Source of the DNA: an uncultured Bacteroidota bacterium
GTDB taxonomy: Bacteria > Bacteroidota > Bacteroidia > NS11-12g > UBA9320
Length of the DNA stretch: 9,013 nucleotides
Direction of reading: 5' to 3'
Assembly (NCBI GenBank): GCA_913056425.1
Contig: CAJXLR010000055.1
Coordinates: forward strand, 1 to 9,013
Part shown: positions 1 through 6,740 of the stretch, piece by piece
Position numbering within the stretch: position 1 is the first letter of the stretch
Layout of the letters: the number at the start of each line of letters is the position of its first letter
Position numbers and translations under genes: made by a program
Notes under the pieces: model-generated
Database searches by the model: none
Told to the model about the DNA's origin: nothing
Seen by the model: the letters and a program-made list of their open reading frames with translations, nothing else

Positions 1-2262
1 GAATTCACAGCTACTGCAGACAAGGCAAACACGTTCTTGTGGACATTCTTCCCAAGCAACAACGTGAACTTTGTGGGTGGTACAAGTGAAAACTCAGCTA
101 ACCCGGTAGTAACCTTTGGTGCTGCAGGTAAATACACGGTTTCATTGAAAGGATGGAACAACCTAGATGCTACCGATTCAGCAACTTCGTACAACCAAGT
201 GATCAAGGATCAGTACGTAATCGTAATTGACTACTGTACTCCGGTTATTGGTGTAACAACAAGTTCAGACGTAGCGATAAGCAATGTTATGCTTGAGTCT
301 ACAGGCACTCCGGTTGATACTTTGATCAACAACGAGTCTACTGAAGAAATCGGATACACTGACTTTACGGAGGACATCCGCGAAGCGGTATTGACTTACG
401 GTCGTGAGTACAAAGTATCTGTTGCTCGTCAGACCAACGCGAACATGATTAATCGCAAAGTTTGGATTGACTGGAACATTGATGGTAACTTTGACGATAC
501 TGAAGAAATTGTATTGAAGGAAGGAACTACAGGAAATATGATGGTGAGTGATATGTTCACTGTACCTGATTTGAAGGATGCCTTCGAAGGAGCTACTCGT
601 ATGCGTGTAGGTATTAGCTACAACAACGACCCTAACGTTCCTTGTGGTGCTACTTCTGGTGTTGCGGGTGCAAACCGAATTGGTGAGTTTGAAGACTACG
701 CACTGATTTTGGCGAACGACAACACAATGCCTTATATAACGCTAAACGGTTCAGACACTGTTTACGTTGAGGTTGGATCTTCTTACACAGATGCCGGTGC
801 AACTGCCATGGATCCAACAGAAGGCGATATCACATCTCGTTTAGATTCAACTAGCGATGTTGATGCAGGTGCTGCAGGTATCTACTACGTAACTTACTGT
901 GTAGAAGACGCATCTGGTAACAAAGCAGACTGCGTAACTCGCGTAGTATATGTAGTAGTTGACCAAACTGCTCCAGAATTGACACTTAAGGGTAACAACC
1001 CAGAGTATGTTGACGTAATCACCGGAACATTCACTGAGCCGGGTTGGACTGCAACAGACAAAACGGACGGTAACCTTGAGACAGCTGTTCAAGTTGACGG
1101 AACGGTTAACACATTTATGATTGGAACGTACACGCTTACCTACACGGTTCAGGATGCACAAGGAAACATTGCAACTCAAACACGTGACGTAATTGTACGT
1201 GACCAAGTATTCCCAACCATCACCAACGACGAAATCAAAATGGTTAACGGTCGTAACGTGGTTGAGGTACAACTTCAGTCTGTATTTGTAGACCGTACGG
1301 TTCTTGCAGACAACTACAACAACGGAACCTTTGGTCCATTGTTTAGCTACACCATCACGCCTTCAACAGCTCAAGGTGATGCAGACGTTGACACACGTAC
1401 AAAAGGTACTACGGTAGTGAAGTACACGGTTGTTGATGAGTCTGGTAACCAAACTGAATTGGTGATCGACTACGTAGTAGAAGATTACATCGCTCCGGTT
1501 ATCAATATCAATACACTTGATACAGTATACCACACAGTAAACTCTCCATACACTCCAGTTCAAGCGAGCGTATCGGATAACTTGTACGACAATACTCAGG
1601 TATCGTTGACACGTACATCAAATGTGAATCCATTCGTATTGGGTCTATACACAGACACATATACAGCAACAGATGCATCTGGTAACGTAGCAGTACGTAA
1701 CCGCTGGGTACGTGTACTTGACGATGAGGCTCCAATGATTGGTTCTAAGGTTGGACCAATTGTTAAACTTGGATTGTTCTCTAACGTTAAATTGAGTGAT
1801 TACTTGAAGCTTACAGACAACTACGATGCTCCGGCTGACCTTATGAATAACCTTGAAGTGTTGTTCAATAACGTGAACTTCTATGAAGAAGGACTTTACG
1901 CTGCTGAGTTCCAAACTATGGATGAATCAGGTAACGTATCTGTTCCATTCCGATTATACGTTGACGTGAGAAGCACTTACGAGCGTATCTCAGGAATTGA
2001 GACCGTAGCTGGAAAGGATTTATTGAAAGTATATCCGAACCCATCAAAAGGCTTGTTCAACGTATCGTTTGATCTTGCGTCAAATGAAAACGTGAGCGTA
2101 GCAGTATACGACATGATGGGTAACCAAGTAGCTGAAGTAGCTGAAGGACAACTCCAGAAAGGAAGCTACCTAGTTGACATGACAGGTAAAGCTGCTGGTA
2201 TGTACTTCGTACGTATGAGCGTTAACAACCAGGTGTTTAACCAAAAGGTTATCATCGAATAA
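1..2262 (+). CDS. T9SS-exported multidomain surface protein (PKD end, GEVED, five Ig-like repeats), 5' end missing
   Basis: The frame is open from base 1, so this is the last 753 residues of a larger secreted protein; the TTG at base 37 is not a credible start. Numbering from base 1: residues 1-57 look like the end of a PKD-type beta-sandwich. Residues about 78-237 are a GEVED domain, with GEFEDY near its end. Five Ig-like repeats (DUF5011/HYR type) then cover about 243-321, 323-400, 403-495, 496-575 and 576-657, each with a D-x-x-G-N motif (DASGN, DAQGN, DESGN, DASGN, DESGN) at 79-94 residue spacing. Residues about 673-753 are a type A T9SS sorting domain (VYPNPSKG, then YDMMGNQV, GMYFVRM and VIIE). 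Such proteins cross the outer membrane through T9SS and are usually fixed to the cell surface or released. Adhesion or matrix building is inferred; no catalytic domain is visible. Codons lean to AAC, TAC, GGT and CGT more than in the genes downstream, suggesting strong expression. Tandem TAATAA stops end the frame. Confidence 0.9.
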   Translation, partial: EFTATADKANTFLWTFFPSNNVNFVGGTSENSANPVVTFGAAGKYTVSLKGWNNLDATDSATSYNQVIKDQYVIVIDYCTPVIGVTTSSDVAISNVMLESTGTPVDTLINNESTEEIGYTDFTEDIREAVLTYGREYKVSVARQTNANMINRKVWIDWNIDGNFDDTEEIVLKEGTTGNMMVSDMFTVPDLKDAFEGATRMRVGISYNNDPNVPCGATSGVAGANRIGEFEDYALILANDNTMPYITLNGSDTVYVEVGSSYTDAGATAMDPTEGDITSRLDSTSDVDAGAAGIYYVTYCVEDASGNKADCVTRVVYVVVDQTAPELTLKGNNPEYVDVITGTFTEPGWTATDKTDGNLETAVQVDGTVNTFMIGTYTLTYTVQDAQGNIATQTRDVIVRDQVFPTITNDEIKMVNGRNVVEVQLQSVFVDRTVLADNYNNGTFGPLFSYTITPSTAQGDADVDTRTKGTTVVKYTVVDESGNQTELVIDYVVEDYIAPVININTLDTVYHTVNSPYTPVQASVSDNLYDNTQVSLTRTSNVNPFVLGLYTDTYTATDASGNVAVRNRWVRVLDDEAPMIGSKVGPIVKLGLFSNVKLSDYLKLTDNYDAPADLMNNLEVLFNNVNFYEEGLYAAEFQTMDESGNVSVPFRLYVDVRSTYERISGIETVAGKDLLKVYPNPSKGLFNVSFDLASNENVSVAVYDMMGNQVAEVAEGQLQKGSYLVDMTGKAAGMYFVRMSVNNQVFNQKVIIE

Positions 2263-2282
2263 TAAACACGATTATTAATGTC

Positions 2283-2311
2283 AAAGGGGAGCCAAAAGCT
2301 CCCCTTTTTTT
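2283..2311 (+). terminator. Intrinsic terminator after the surface-protein gene
   Basis: GGGGAGC (2286-2292) pairs perfectly with GCTCCCC (2298-2304) around a five-base CAAAA loop. AAA at 2283-2285 can extend the stem into the T run at 2305-2311. It lies about 20 bases past the stop codon and separates the surface-protein gene from the sigma-factor operon. Confidence 0.93.
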
Positions 2312-2350
2312 ATTTTTGATCAGTTGCAGAAAAAAAATGAAAAATTTTGC

Positions 2351-2375
2351 AACCTTTTCAAAAACCGGTGTCTAT
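2351..2375 (+). promoter_or_regulatory. ECF-type promoter for the sigma-factor operon, probably autoregulated
   Basis: AAC (2351-2353, within GCAACCTTTT) is followed after 16 bases by GTC (2370-2372, within GGTGTCTAT). This AAC-N16-GTC layout is the general ECF promoter pattern (-35 AAC, -10 CGTC/GTCT). It directly precedes an ECF sigma gene, and ECF genes often drive themselves. The predicted transcript start is about 2380-2383, almost on the ATG at 2383. A housekeeping-like TATTTTTG (2311-2318) also fits TAnnTTTG, but it sits in the terminator's T run with no TTG at the right distance. Confidence 0.55.
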
Positions 2376-2382
2376 CTAACAA

Positions 2383-2406
2383 ATGAGCAGTCATTTTGAG
2401 CAGTGA
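2383..2406 (+). other. Seven-codon mini-ORF (MSSHFEQ) overlapping the sigma-factor start
   Basis: ATG at 2383 opens a frame of seven codons ending at TGA 2404-2406, across the TTG start of the sigma gene. It is offset by one base from the sigma frame: skipping one T of the TTTT at 2394-2397 would read MSSHLSSDEELV straight into the sigma factor. It may be the remains of the true start, a leader ORF for coupled translation, or the result of a one-base sequence error. The ATG is real; its use is not shown. Confidence 0.35.
2384..2404 (+). repeat. 8-bp direct repeat TGAGCAGT at the sigma-factor start
   Basis: TGAGCAGT occurs at 2384-2391 and again at 2397-2404, 13 bases apart. The first copy follows the A of the ATG and the second follows a T, giving the TTG start. 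A 13-base tandem duplication with later change would explain why an in-frame ATG is lacking, since 13 is not a multiple of three. Confidence 0.6.
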
Positions 2407-2938
2407 TGAGGAACTAGTAAGACTGTGTCTACAAAAGGACCGAGAAGCTCAAAAGTTGCTCTTTGAGAAGTACGCTTCAAAGATGATGGGCATTTGCTTA
2501 AGATACACTTCAAACCACGAGGACGCCAAAGACATCCTTCAGGATGGATTTGTCAAGGTGTTTACTCAACTTGAAAAGTTCGAGTTTAAAAGCAGCTTGC
2601 AGACGTGGATGTCTCGAATCTTCGCAAACCTTGCGATTAATCGAGTTACACGAGGTAATCAAGCAAAGTACACCCATGTCGACATCGATGAACAGTACGA
2701 TTTAGCTTCAGAGACTACACAAGACGATTTGGATCGTTGGGGAGGATTAACTCCAAAGCAGGTTCTAGGTTTTGTGCAGCAGTTACCTGAGAAGTATCGC
2801 TTGGTACTAAACATGTATGCTGTAGATGGGTTCTCTCATCAAGAAATCGCTCAGAAACTAAACATCAGTGTTGGTTCGTCTAAAAGTCGCTTGTCGCGTG
2901 CTAGAGTAATGCTTAAAGACAATATTAAAAAGTCGTGA
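2396..2938 (+). CDS. ECF-family RNA polymerase sigma factor
   Basis: This is an alternative sigma factor of about 180 residues, a normal length for the sigma-70 ECF group. Region 2 covers about residues 10-87 and includes AQKLLFEKYASKM, CLRYTSNHEDAKDILQDGF and LQTWMSRIFANLAINRV. Region 4 covers about 124-178, with LPEKYRLVLNMY and the helix-turn-helix HQEIAQKLNISVGSSKSRLSRAR. A short acidic stretch links them, as expected for a protein lacking regions 1 and 3. The start is uncertain. In this frame TGA at 2384-2386 blocks anything upstream, leaving TTG 2396 (or ATT 2393); the first in-frame ATGs are residues 30-31, too late for region 2. The sequence after TTG (SSDEELVRLCLQKD) matches the usual family beginning. 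It overlaps the next gene by four bases (GTGA), so translation is probably coupled. The likely partner is the anti-sigma-like protein downstream. It is probably self-activated through the promoter at 2351-2375. The regulon cannot be read from this window. Confidence 0.93.
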   Translation: MSSDEELVRLCLQKDREAQKLLFEKYASKMMGICLRYTSNHEDAKDILQDGFVKVFTQLEKFEFKSSLQTWMSRIFANLAINRVTRGNQAKYTHVDIDEQYDLASETTQDDLDRWGGLTPKQVLGFVQQLPEKYRLVLNMYAVDGFSHQEIAQKLNISVGSSKSRLSRARVMLKDNIKKS

Positions 2939-4332
2939 GTCAGTTAGATAACAGATTTGATGAATTGCTTCGAGGCCAAATGGAAGGCCTGGAGTCATCT
3001 GTGTCGTCTGCAGACTGGGATGCTATTGTCAATAAGTTAGATGCCGTTGAAGAGAAGAAAGCCGCACCAGTATGGTGGCCATATCTTGCAGCCGGTATTG
3101 TTGTGTTGGTAGGTGGTTTGTTCTGGTTATTAACTCCATCGTCGGATATTGAAACAAATGACGCTGTGGTTAACCAAGAAGTGCCAGCGATTATCGAAAC
3201 ACCTACAAACACCCAAGATTCAGAACAATCTGATGTTGTTGAAAACATAAAAATACCTACAAACGAAGCTCAGGCCGCCAACCGGGCAAATCAACCAAAC
3301 ACACCTAATGAAAGAACGGACGTGCAACGTCCAGAACCAAACGTGCCTGCCATCCCAGTTGGGGATGCAGGCGATGTTGTGGGTGAAACTCCAGGTATTA
3401 CAACACCATCTAACGATAGAGAAATTGCGAACGAAGACTCAGATAAACCAGATGAGTCAAATTCTAAAGAAATAGCCCAAGATGATAATCAGGAAACTGC
3501 CAATCCTGATAAAGACTTACCTACTAATGTAGATAACAACAAGCCCGGTGTAACTTCTAATAAAGATGAGGGCAGAAGTAACCCGGGCTTTTCTACATCT
3601 TCCAATGGTTCTTGGGAACTTGGAGTGTCTTTCACTCCGAATTGGGCAAGCAAGATTATACGTGGAAATGGCGATTTGGCTTGGAGAATTAATCCAAGGT
3701 TCGATGAGATTACCAAAGCCATGGAGACCGGATCCTATAGTTACCAGCTGAATGTTGACGTTAATCGATATTTTGGTAAAAATTGGTTTATAAGCTCAGG
3801 TTTGACCTACAATCAAGTAGAGGAATCCGTTTCCTATGACTACCTTGTAGATGGATTCTATGATGAGAACGTAAATCAAAAAACGCTGGATTTCGTTCCG
3901 TGGAGTCCTAGTTTACATTATCGAGTGAATTATACGGGTATTAACCAATACAGATATCTTCAAATTCCATTGCAATTGGGTTTTGTTGATACGCTGAATG
4001 TAAAAGGCCGTCAGTTTAAACTTAAATTGGAAAGCGGTGTTCAATACATGGGTCTATTGGGGATGACAGGGAAGAAACTTGGGGTAACTGATATCCGTGA
4101 GCTTGAGGACTTATCCGCTCAGGTGGACAATTACTCTCGAAACAACATAGGGGCGAATACGAGTATTGGACTCTACTGGATAGCCGGCCCGAGAATGGAT
4201 CTAGGTTTTAGTGGATTTGGTTCACTGGCTCTTAGTTCTATTAGAAGTAAAAATGAAGCGATCCAAGAGCGTCCATATAATACTGGGCTGCATATTGGGT
4301 TAAACTATAAACTGTTGACAAACAAACGTTGA
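2935..4332 (+). CDS. Anti-sigma-like, single-helix protein with periplasmic linker and outer-membrane beta-barrel domain
   Basis: 465 residues, starting at GTG in a four-base overlap with the sigma stop. Residues 1-45 are a predicted cytoplasmic segment (FDELLRGQMEGLE, then ADWDAIVNKL) like the N-termini of Bacteroidota proteins paired with ECF sigma factors. Residues 47-66 form one hydrophobic helix (WWPYLAAGIVVLVGGLFWLL). Residues 68-218 are a low-complexity linker rich in N, D, E, P and T without a single F, W or Y. From about 225 to 465 the sequence alternates in beta-strand fashion and is rich in Y, W and G (SWELGVSFTPNW, YQLNVDVNRYF, YLQIPLQLGF, GLHIGLNYKL), like the small outer-membrane barrels of the PorT/OmpX type. 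If both ends insert as predicted, it joins the inner and outer membranes. Controlling the sigma factor in response to an envelope signal is inferred from gene order and topology. No known anti-sigma zinc motif is visible. It overlaps the next gene by four bases (TTGA). Confidence 0.82.
   Translation: MSQLDNRFDELLRGQMEGLESSVSSADWDAIVNKLDAVEEKKAAPVWWPYLAAGIVVLVGGLFWLLTPSSDIETNDAVVNQEVPAIIETPTNTQDSEQSDVVENIKIPTNEAQAANRANQPNTPNERTDVQRPEPNVPAIPVGDAGDVVGETPGITTPSNDREIANEDSDKPDESNSKEIAQDDNQETANPDKDLPTNVDNNKPGVTSNKDEGRSNPGFSTSSNGSWELGVSFTPNWASKIIRGNGDLAWRINPRFDEITKAMETGSYSYQLNVDVNRYFGKNWFISSGLTYNQVEESVSYDYLVDGFYDENVNQKTLDFVPWSPSLHYRVNYTGINQYRYLQIPLQLGFVDTLNVKGRQFKLKLESGVQYMGLLGMTGKKLGVTDIRELEDLSAQVDNYSRNNIGANTSIGLYWIAGPRMDLGFSGFGSLALSSIRSKNEAIQERPYNTGLHIGLNYKLLTNKR
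3541..3592 (+). repeat. Long imperfect inverted repeat, terminator-like, inside the barrel-protein gene
   Basis: AAGCCCGG (3541-3548) pairs with CCGGGCTT (3583-3590). The stem continues, after a bulged T3549, with G3550-C3582 and T3551-A3581, one A-A mismatch, then ACTTCT (3553-3558) with AGAAGT (3574-3579): 16 pairs in all around a 15-base loop. TTTT (3589-3592) closes the 3' side. It encodes residues 203-219, exactly where the disordered linker gives way to the barrel. It could weaken transcription into the distal operon or just stabilise the mRNA; the T run is short for an efficient terminator. Confidence 0.6.
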
Positions 4333-6740
4333 AGAAGTTCATCTACATAGCGATTCTAACACTTGCGACTGCCATTACCGTGCAGGCACAAGGCGTGTAT
4401 CGTCTTGCTAATGGAGATGAGGCTAAAAACGTTATTGCAGTGGCGAAGGAGTATACAACAATTAGCCTTGTAAATGTCAATGCCTCGGATGAATATGAAT
4501 TGTTGCTCTGGGATGGATATGATTACTCAAATGAAGGTGTCATATCAAAATTGCCTAAGCACAAACAAATTGGCTCAGGAGATTTTACCGTTAAACATGC
4601 TATCTGGTTTGAAGGTAAACTTTACGTGGCAGGACAGTATGCTGAGACAGATAAGGTCACAAGCCCAATCAAGGTATTCAGTTACGATGGTAGTGCTTGG
4701 TCGGATGTTAATGTAACCACATTTATCTCAGGCGATATCGTGAATAAATTTCTCATTCACAAGGGAAGCTTATTTCTAACTGGTATGTTCCAATCCACGT
4801 CGCTCTACAAGTTAGAAAGCGGTTCTTGGACTGGGGTTGGGTCGGTAATAGGGAGTAATCCTGCAGATTATTTACTGGATATTGTCTCGCACCACGACAA
4901 GCTTTATGCAACCGGAGAGTTTACAAATAAGAATAACGGACTTAGATTCAATGTAGCTGAATTTTTCCAAGGAAGTTGGGGAGCGGTAGCGCAGCCTCCT
5001 TTTGTTCAGAAAAGTAAAGTATTAACCACGTACAACAACCAATTACTGATAACCGGTGATGCAAATGTCAATTTCGACTATGTAAAGGAGTTTAAGAATG
5101 GTGGTTGGGATGATATTTCAAATGGTCTTGAAAATCTGGAAGTTTACGACTTCTGGGATATTGAGATGAACGATGAAATCATTTGTGCCACGGGTGTTTT
5201 TGAAGATCGATCTTCAGGAAGACAGTTCAACTTCATTTTACGTGATAAACTAGGCTGGCATTTTGGTGATCAACCATTTACGGGAGACAGAATAAACCTG
5301 GGTAAAATCGAAGATAAGATTGTTGTTTTTGGTGCTTTTGATTTTTATGGAACAAAAGGAATTGGCATCATTCAAGGGAATCACGCCAATCTTACCGGGC
5401 AATTATTCCTGGACGGAAATAATAACTGCGTATTTGATTCGGAGGATGAAGGTATCGGTTTCGCGAAACTGATTTTAACTCCGGGGAACCACATTTTCTT
5501 TACCGATAAAGACGGACGTTACAACATCCCCGTTGCCGCAGGTAAGTATGACCTTACGCATGAGACGCTGCCCAAACATGAATATGGATGTGGAAGAACA
5601 ATCAGTGTTACGGTCCAAAACCATACGAACTATACGTTGCCTGATTTAACAGCGGTAGAGAAACCTGATGTTGTCGATCTGGAGCTGGCAACTTACGCTA
5701 AGAATGGATTTACACTGCTACGGGGACAACGCAATAGTATTCAGCTTTTTGCCTTAAACAACGGTACAACAACCATTGACCAAGCAACGCTAAAATTGCA
5801 AATGGGTGATTGGTGGGACCAGGTGACCATTTCCCCTACGCCAACGACATCCGACAATGGTGAATACACTTGGGATGTAAATAGCTTGGAAAGGGATCAA
5901 ACTTTTGTAATCGAAATAACAGGAGACGTTAAGTCGGAATTAGGTGATGCGAATGAATTTTGTTTTACCGGAGATATCGAATCTCCACAAACAGATGCTG
6001 AGACGAGTTCCAACAGAGATGCAGGCTTCTTTACATCAGCAGATGAAATCGATCCGATATACAAACAAGTAAGCTGTGGCAAGTGGTATTCTTCTGCGGA
6101 TGAATCCATCACATACACCATACGATTTGAGAATGAATCGAGTAAAGAAGTAAATGATGTTGTTGTGGTTGATACGTTCGATAAGGATTTGATATTCTTG
6201 AGAGCTCAAAGCTATTACCCACTCGCATTCAATAAAACGGTGACGCACGTTAAAGTTCCCGGTGAAGACGCGTGGAGATACATCTACACGTGGAGCTCTA
6301 ACAAAGCAAACTTGAAACCTGCCGGTAGTCCAGATGGTGGAGCTGTTGGTTCGGTTGCGTTGAAGGGATACTTACATGAGCTGAGTTTCAAGACGGGAAC
6401 ACAACTGTGTAATACAGCACGAGTTCACTTAGATAACAGCGAGCCGCTAAGAACGAATACGGTTTGTTCTCAGTCGACAAATCTCTCCAATAGAGGGCCT
6501 AAGTTTATTAACTACCTTTCGGTATTTCCTAATCCGGCCCATGGAAGTACAGAGATTTATAACAATGGCTTGTCTGACCATACAATTCGGGTACTTGACC
6601 AAACGGGTAAGTTGATATCAGAGTTTGCTTTACAAGCACAGAATCAGACGACTATCAATACCACACAATGGTCTCAAGGTGTCTACTTGATTACCGCTGA
6701 TGGGATTACGGTTGACCGTCTTGTGGTTATCAATCGGTAA
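4329..6740 (+). CDS. T9SS-exported protein with six-bladed propeller-like region, SdrD-B-like and DUF11/DUF7619-like domains
   Basis: 803 residues from TTG 4329, which overlaps the previous stop (TTGA). The start is fixed by the signal peptide MKKFIYIAILTLATAITVQA, with cleavage near residue 20. Residues about 25-350 hold six repeats of about 46 residues, each with a strand like GKLYVAGQY (96), GSLFLTGMF (146), DKLYATGEF (190), NQLLITGDA (237), DEIICATGVF (282) and DKIVVFGAF (329), often after a GSW or similar turn; this suggests a six-bladed beta-propeller. Residues 355-420 resemble an SdrD-B/carboxypeptidase-regulatory beta domain with an acidic, possibly Ca-binding DGNNNCVFDSEDEG stretch. 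About 440-565 looks like another beta-sandwich. About 575-705 resembles the DUF11/DUF7619 domain often found before sorting signals. Residues 729-803 are a type A T9SS domain (LSVFPNP, IRVLDQTGKLI, GVYLITADG). It should be exported and attached at the surface. A ligand or partner is not recognisable; co-transcription suggests it works with, or is sensed by, the barrel protein. Confidence 0.9.
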   Translation: MKKFIYIAILTLATAITVQAQGVYRLANGDEAKNVIAVAKEYTTISLVNVNASDEYELLLWDGYDYSNEGVISKLPKHKQIGSGDFTVKHAIWFEGKLYVAGQYAETDKVTSPIKVFSYDGSAWSDVNVTTFISGDIVNKFLIHKGSLFLTGMFQSTSLYKLESGSWTGVGSVIGSNPADYLLDIVSHHDKLYATGEFTNKNNGLRFNVAEFFQGSWGAVAQPPFVQKSKVLTTYNNQLLITGDANVNFDYVKEFKNGGWDDISNGLENLEVYDFWDIEMNDEIICATGVFEDRSSGRQFNFILRDKLGWHFGDQPFTGDRINLGKIEDKIVVFGAFDFYGTKGIGIIQGNHANLTGQLFLDGNNNCVFDSEDEGIGFAKLILTPGNHIFFTDKDGRYNIPVAAGKYDLTHETLPKHEYGCGRTISVTVQNHTNYTLPDLTAVEKPDVVDLELATYAKNGFTLLRGQRNSIQLFALNNGTTTIDQATLKLQMGDWWDQVTISPTPTTSDNGEYTWDVNSLERDQTFVIEITGDVKSELGDANEFCFTGDIESPQTDAETSSNRDAGFFTSADEIDPIYKQVSCGKWYSSADESITYTIRFENESSKEVNDVVVVDTFDKDLIFLRAQSYYPLAFNKTVTHVKVPGEDAWRYIYTWSSNKANLKPAGSPDGGAVGSVALKGYLHELSFKTGTQLCNTARVHLDNSEPLRTNTVCSQSTNLSNRGPKFINYLSVFPNPAHGSTEIYNNGLSDHTIRVLDQTGKLISEFALQAQNQTTINTTQWSQGVYLITADGITVDRLVVINR

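Noticed and set aside
1..6. The window opens with GAATTC, an EcoRI site.
   Set aside because: It could mark a clone end, but one six-base site at an edge cannot be told from chance.
847..1272. A 141-codon open frame on the minus strand inside the surface-protein gene.
   Set aside because: It mirrors the sense gene's repetitive codons, is rich in Cys, Val and Tyr without any domain, and lies opposite a clearly coding frame.
2311..2318. TATTTTTG as a housekeeping -7 box for the sigma operon.
   Set aside because: It is part of the terminator T run and no TTG lies 19-21 bases upstream.
3318..3332. A perfect inverted repeat GGACGT-GCA-ACGTCC in the linker-coding region.
   Set aside because: It is short, has no T run and no promoter near it; chance in coding sequence is the simpler view.
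6708..6719. ACGG-TTGA-CCGT near the 3' end of the propeller gene, considered as a comF terminator on the minus strand.
   Set aside because: The stem has only four pairs and no T run follows on the minus strand.
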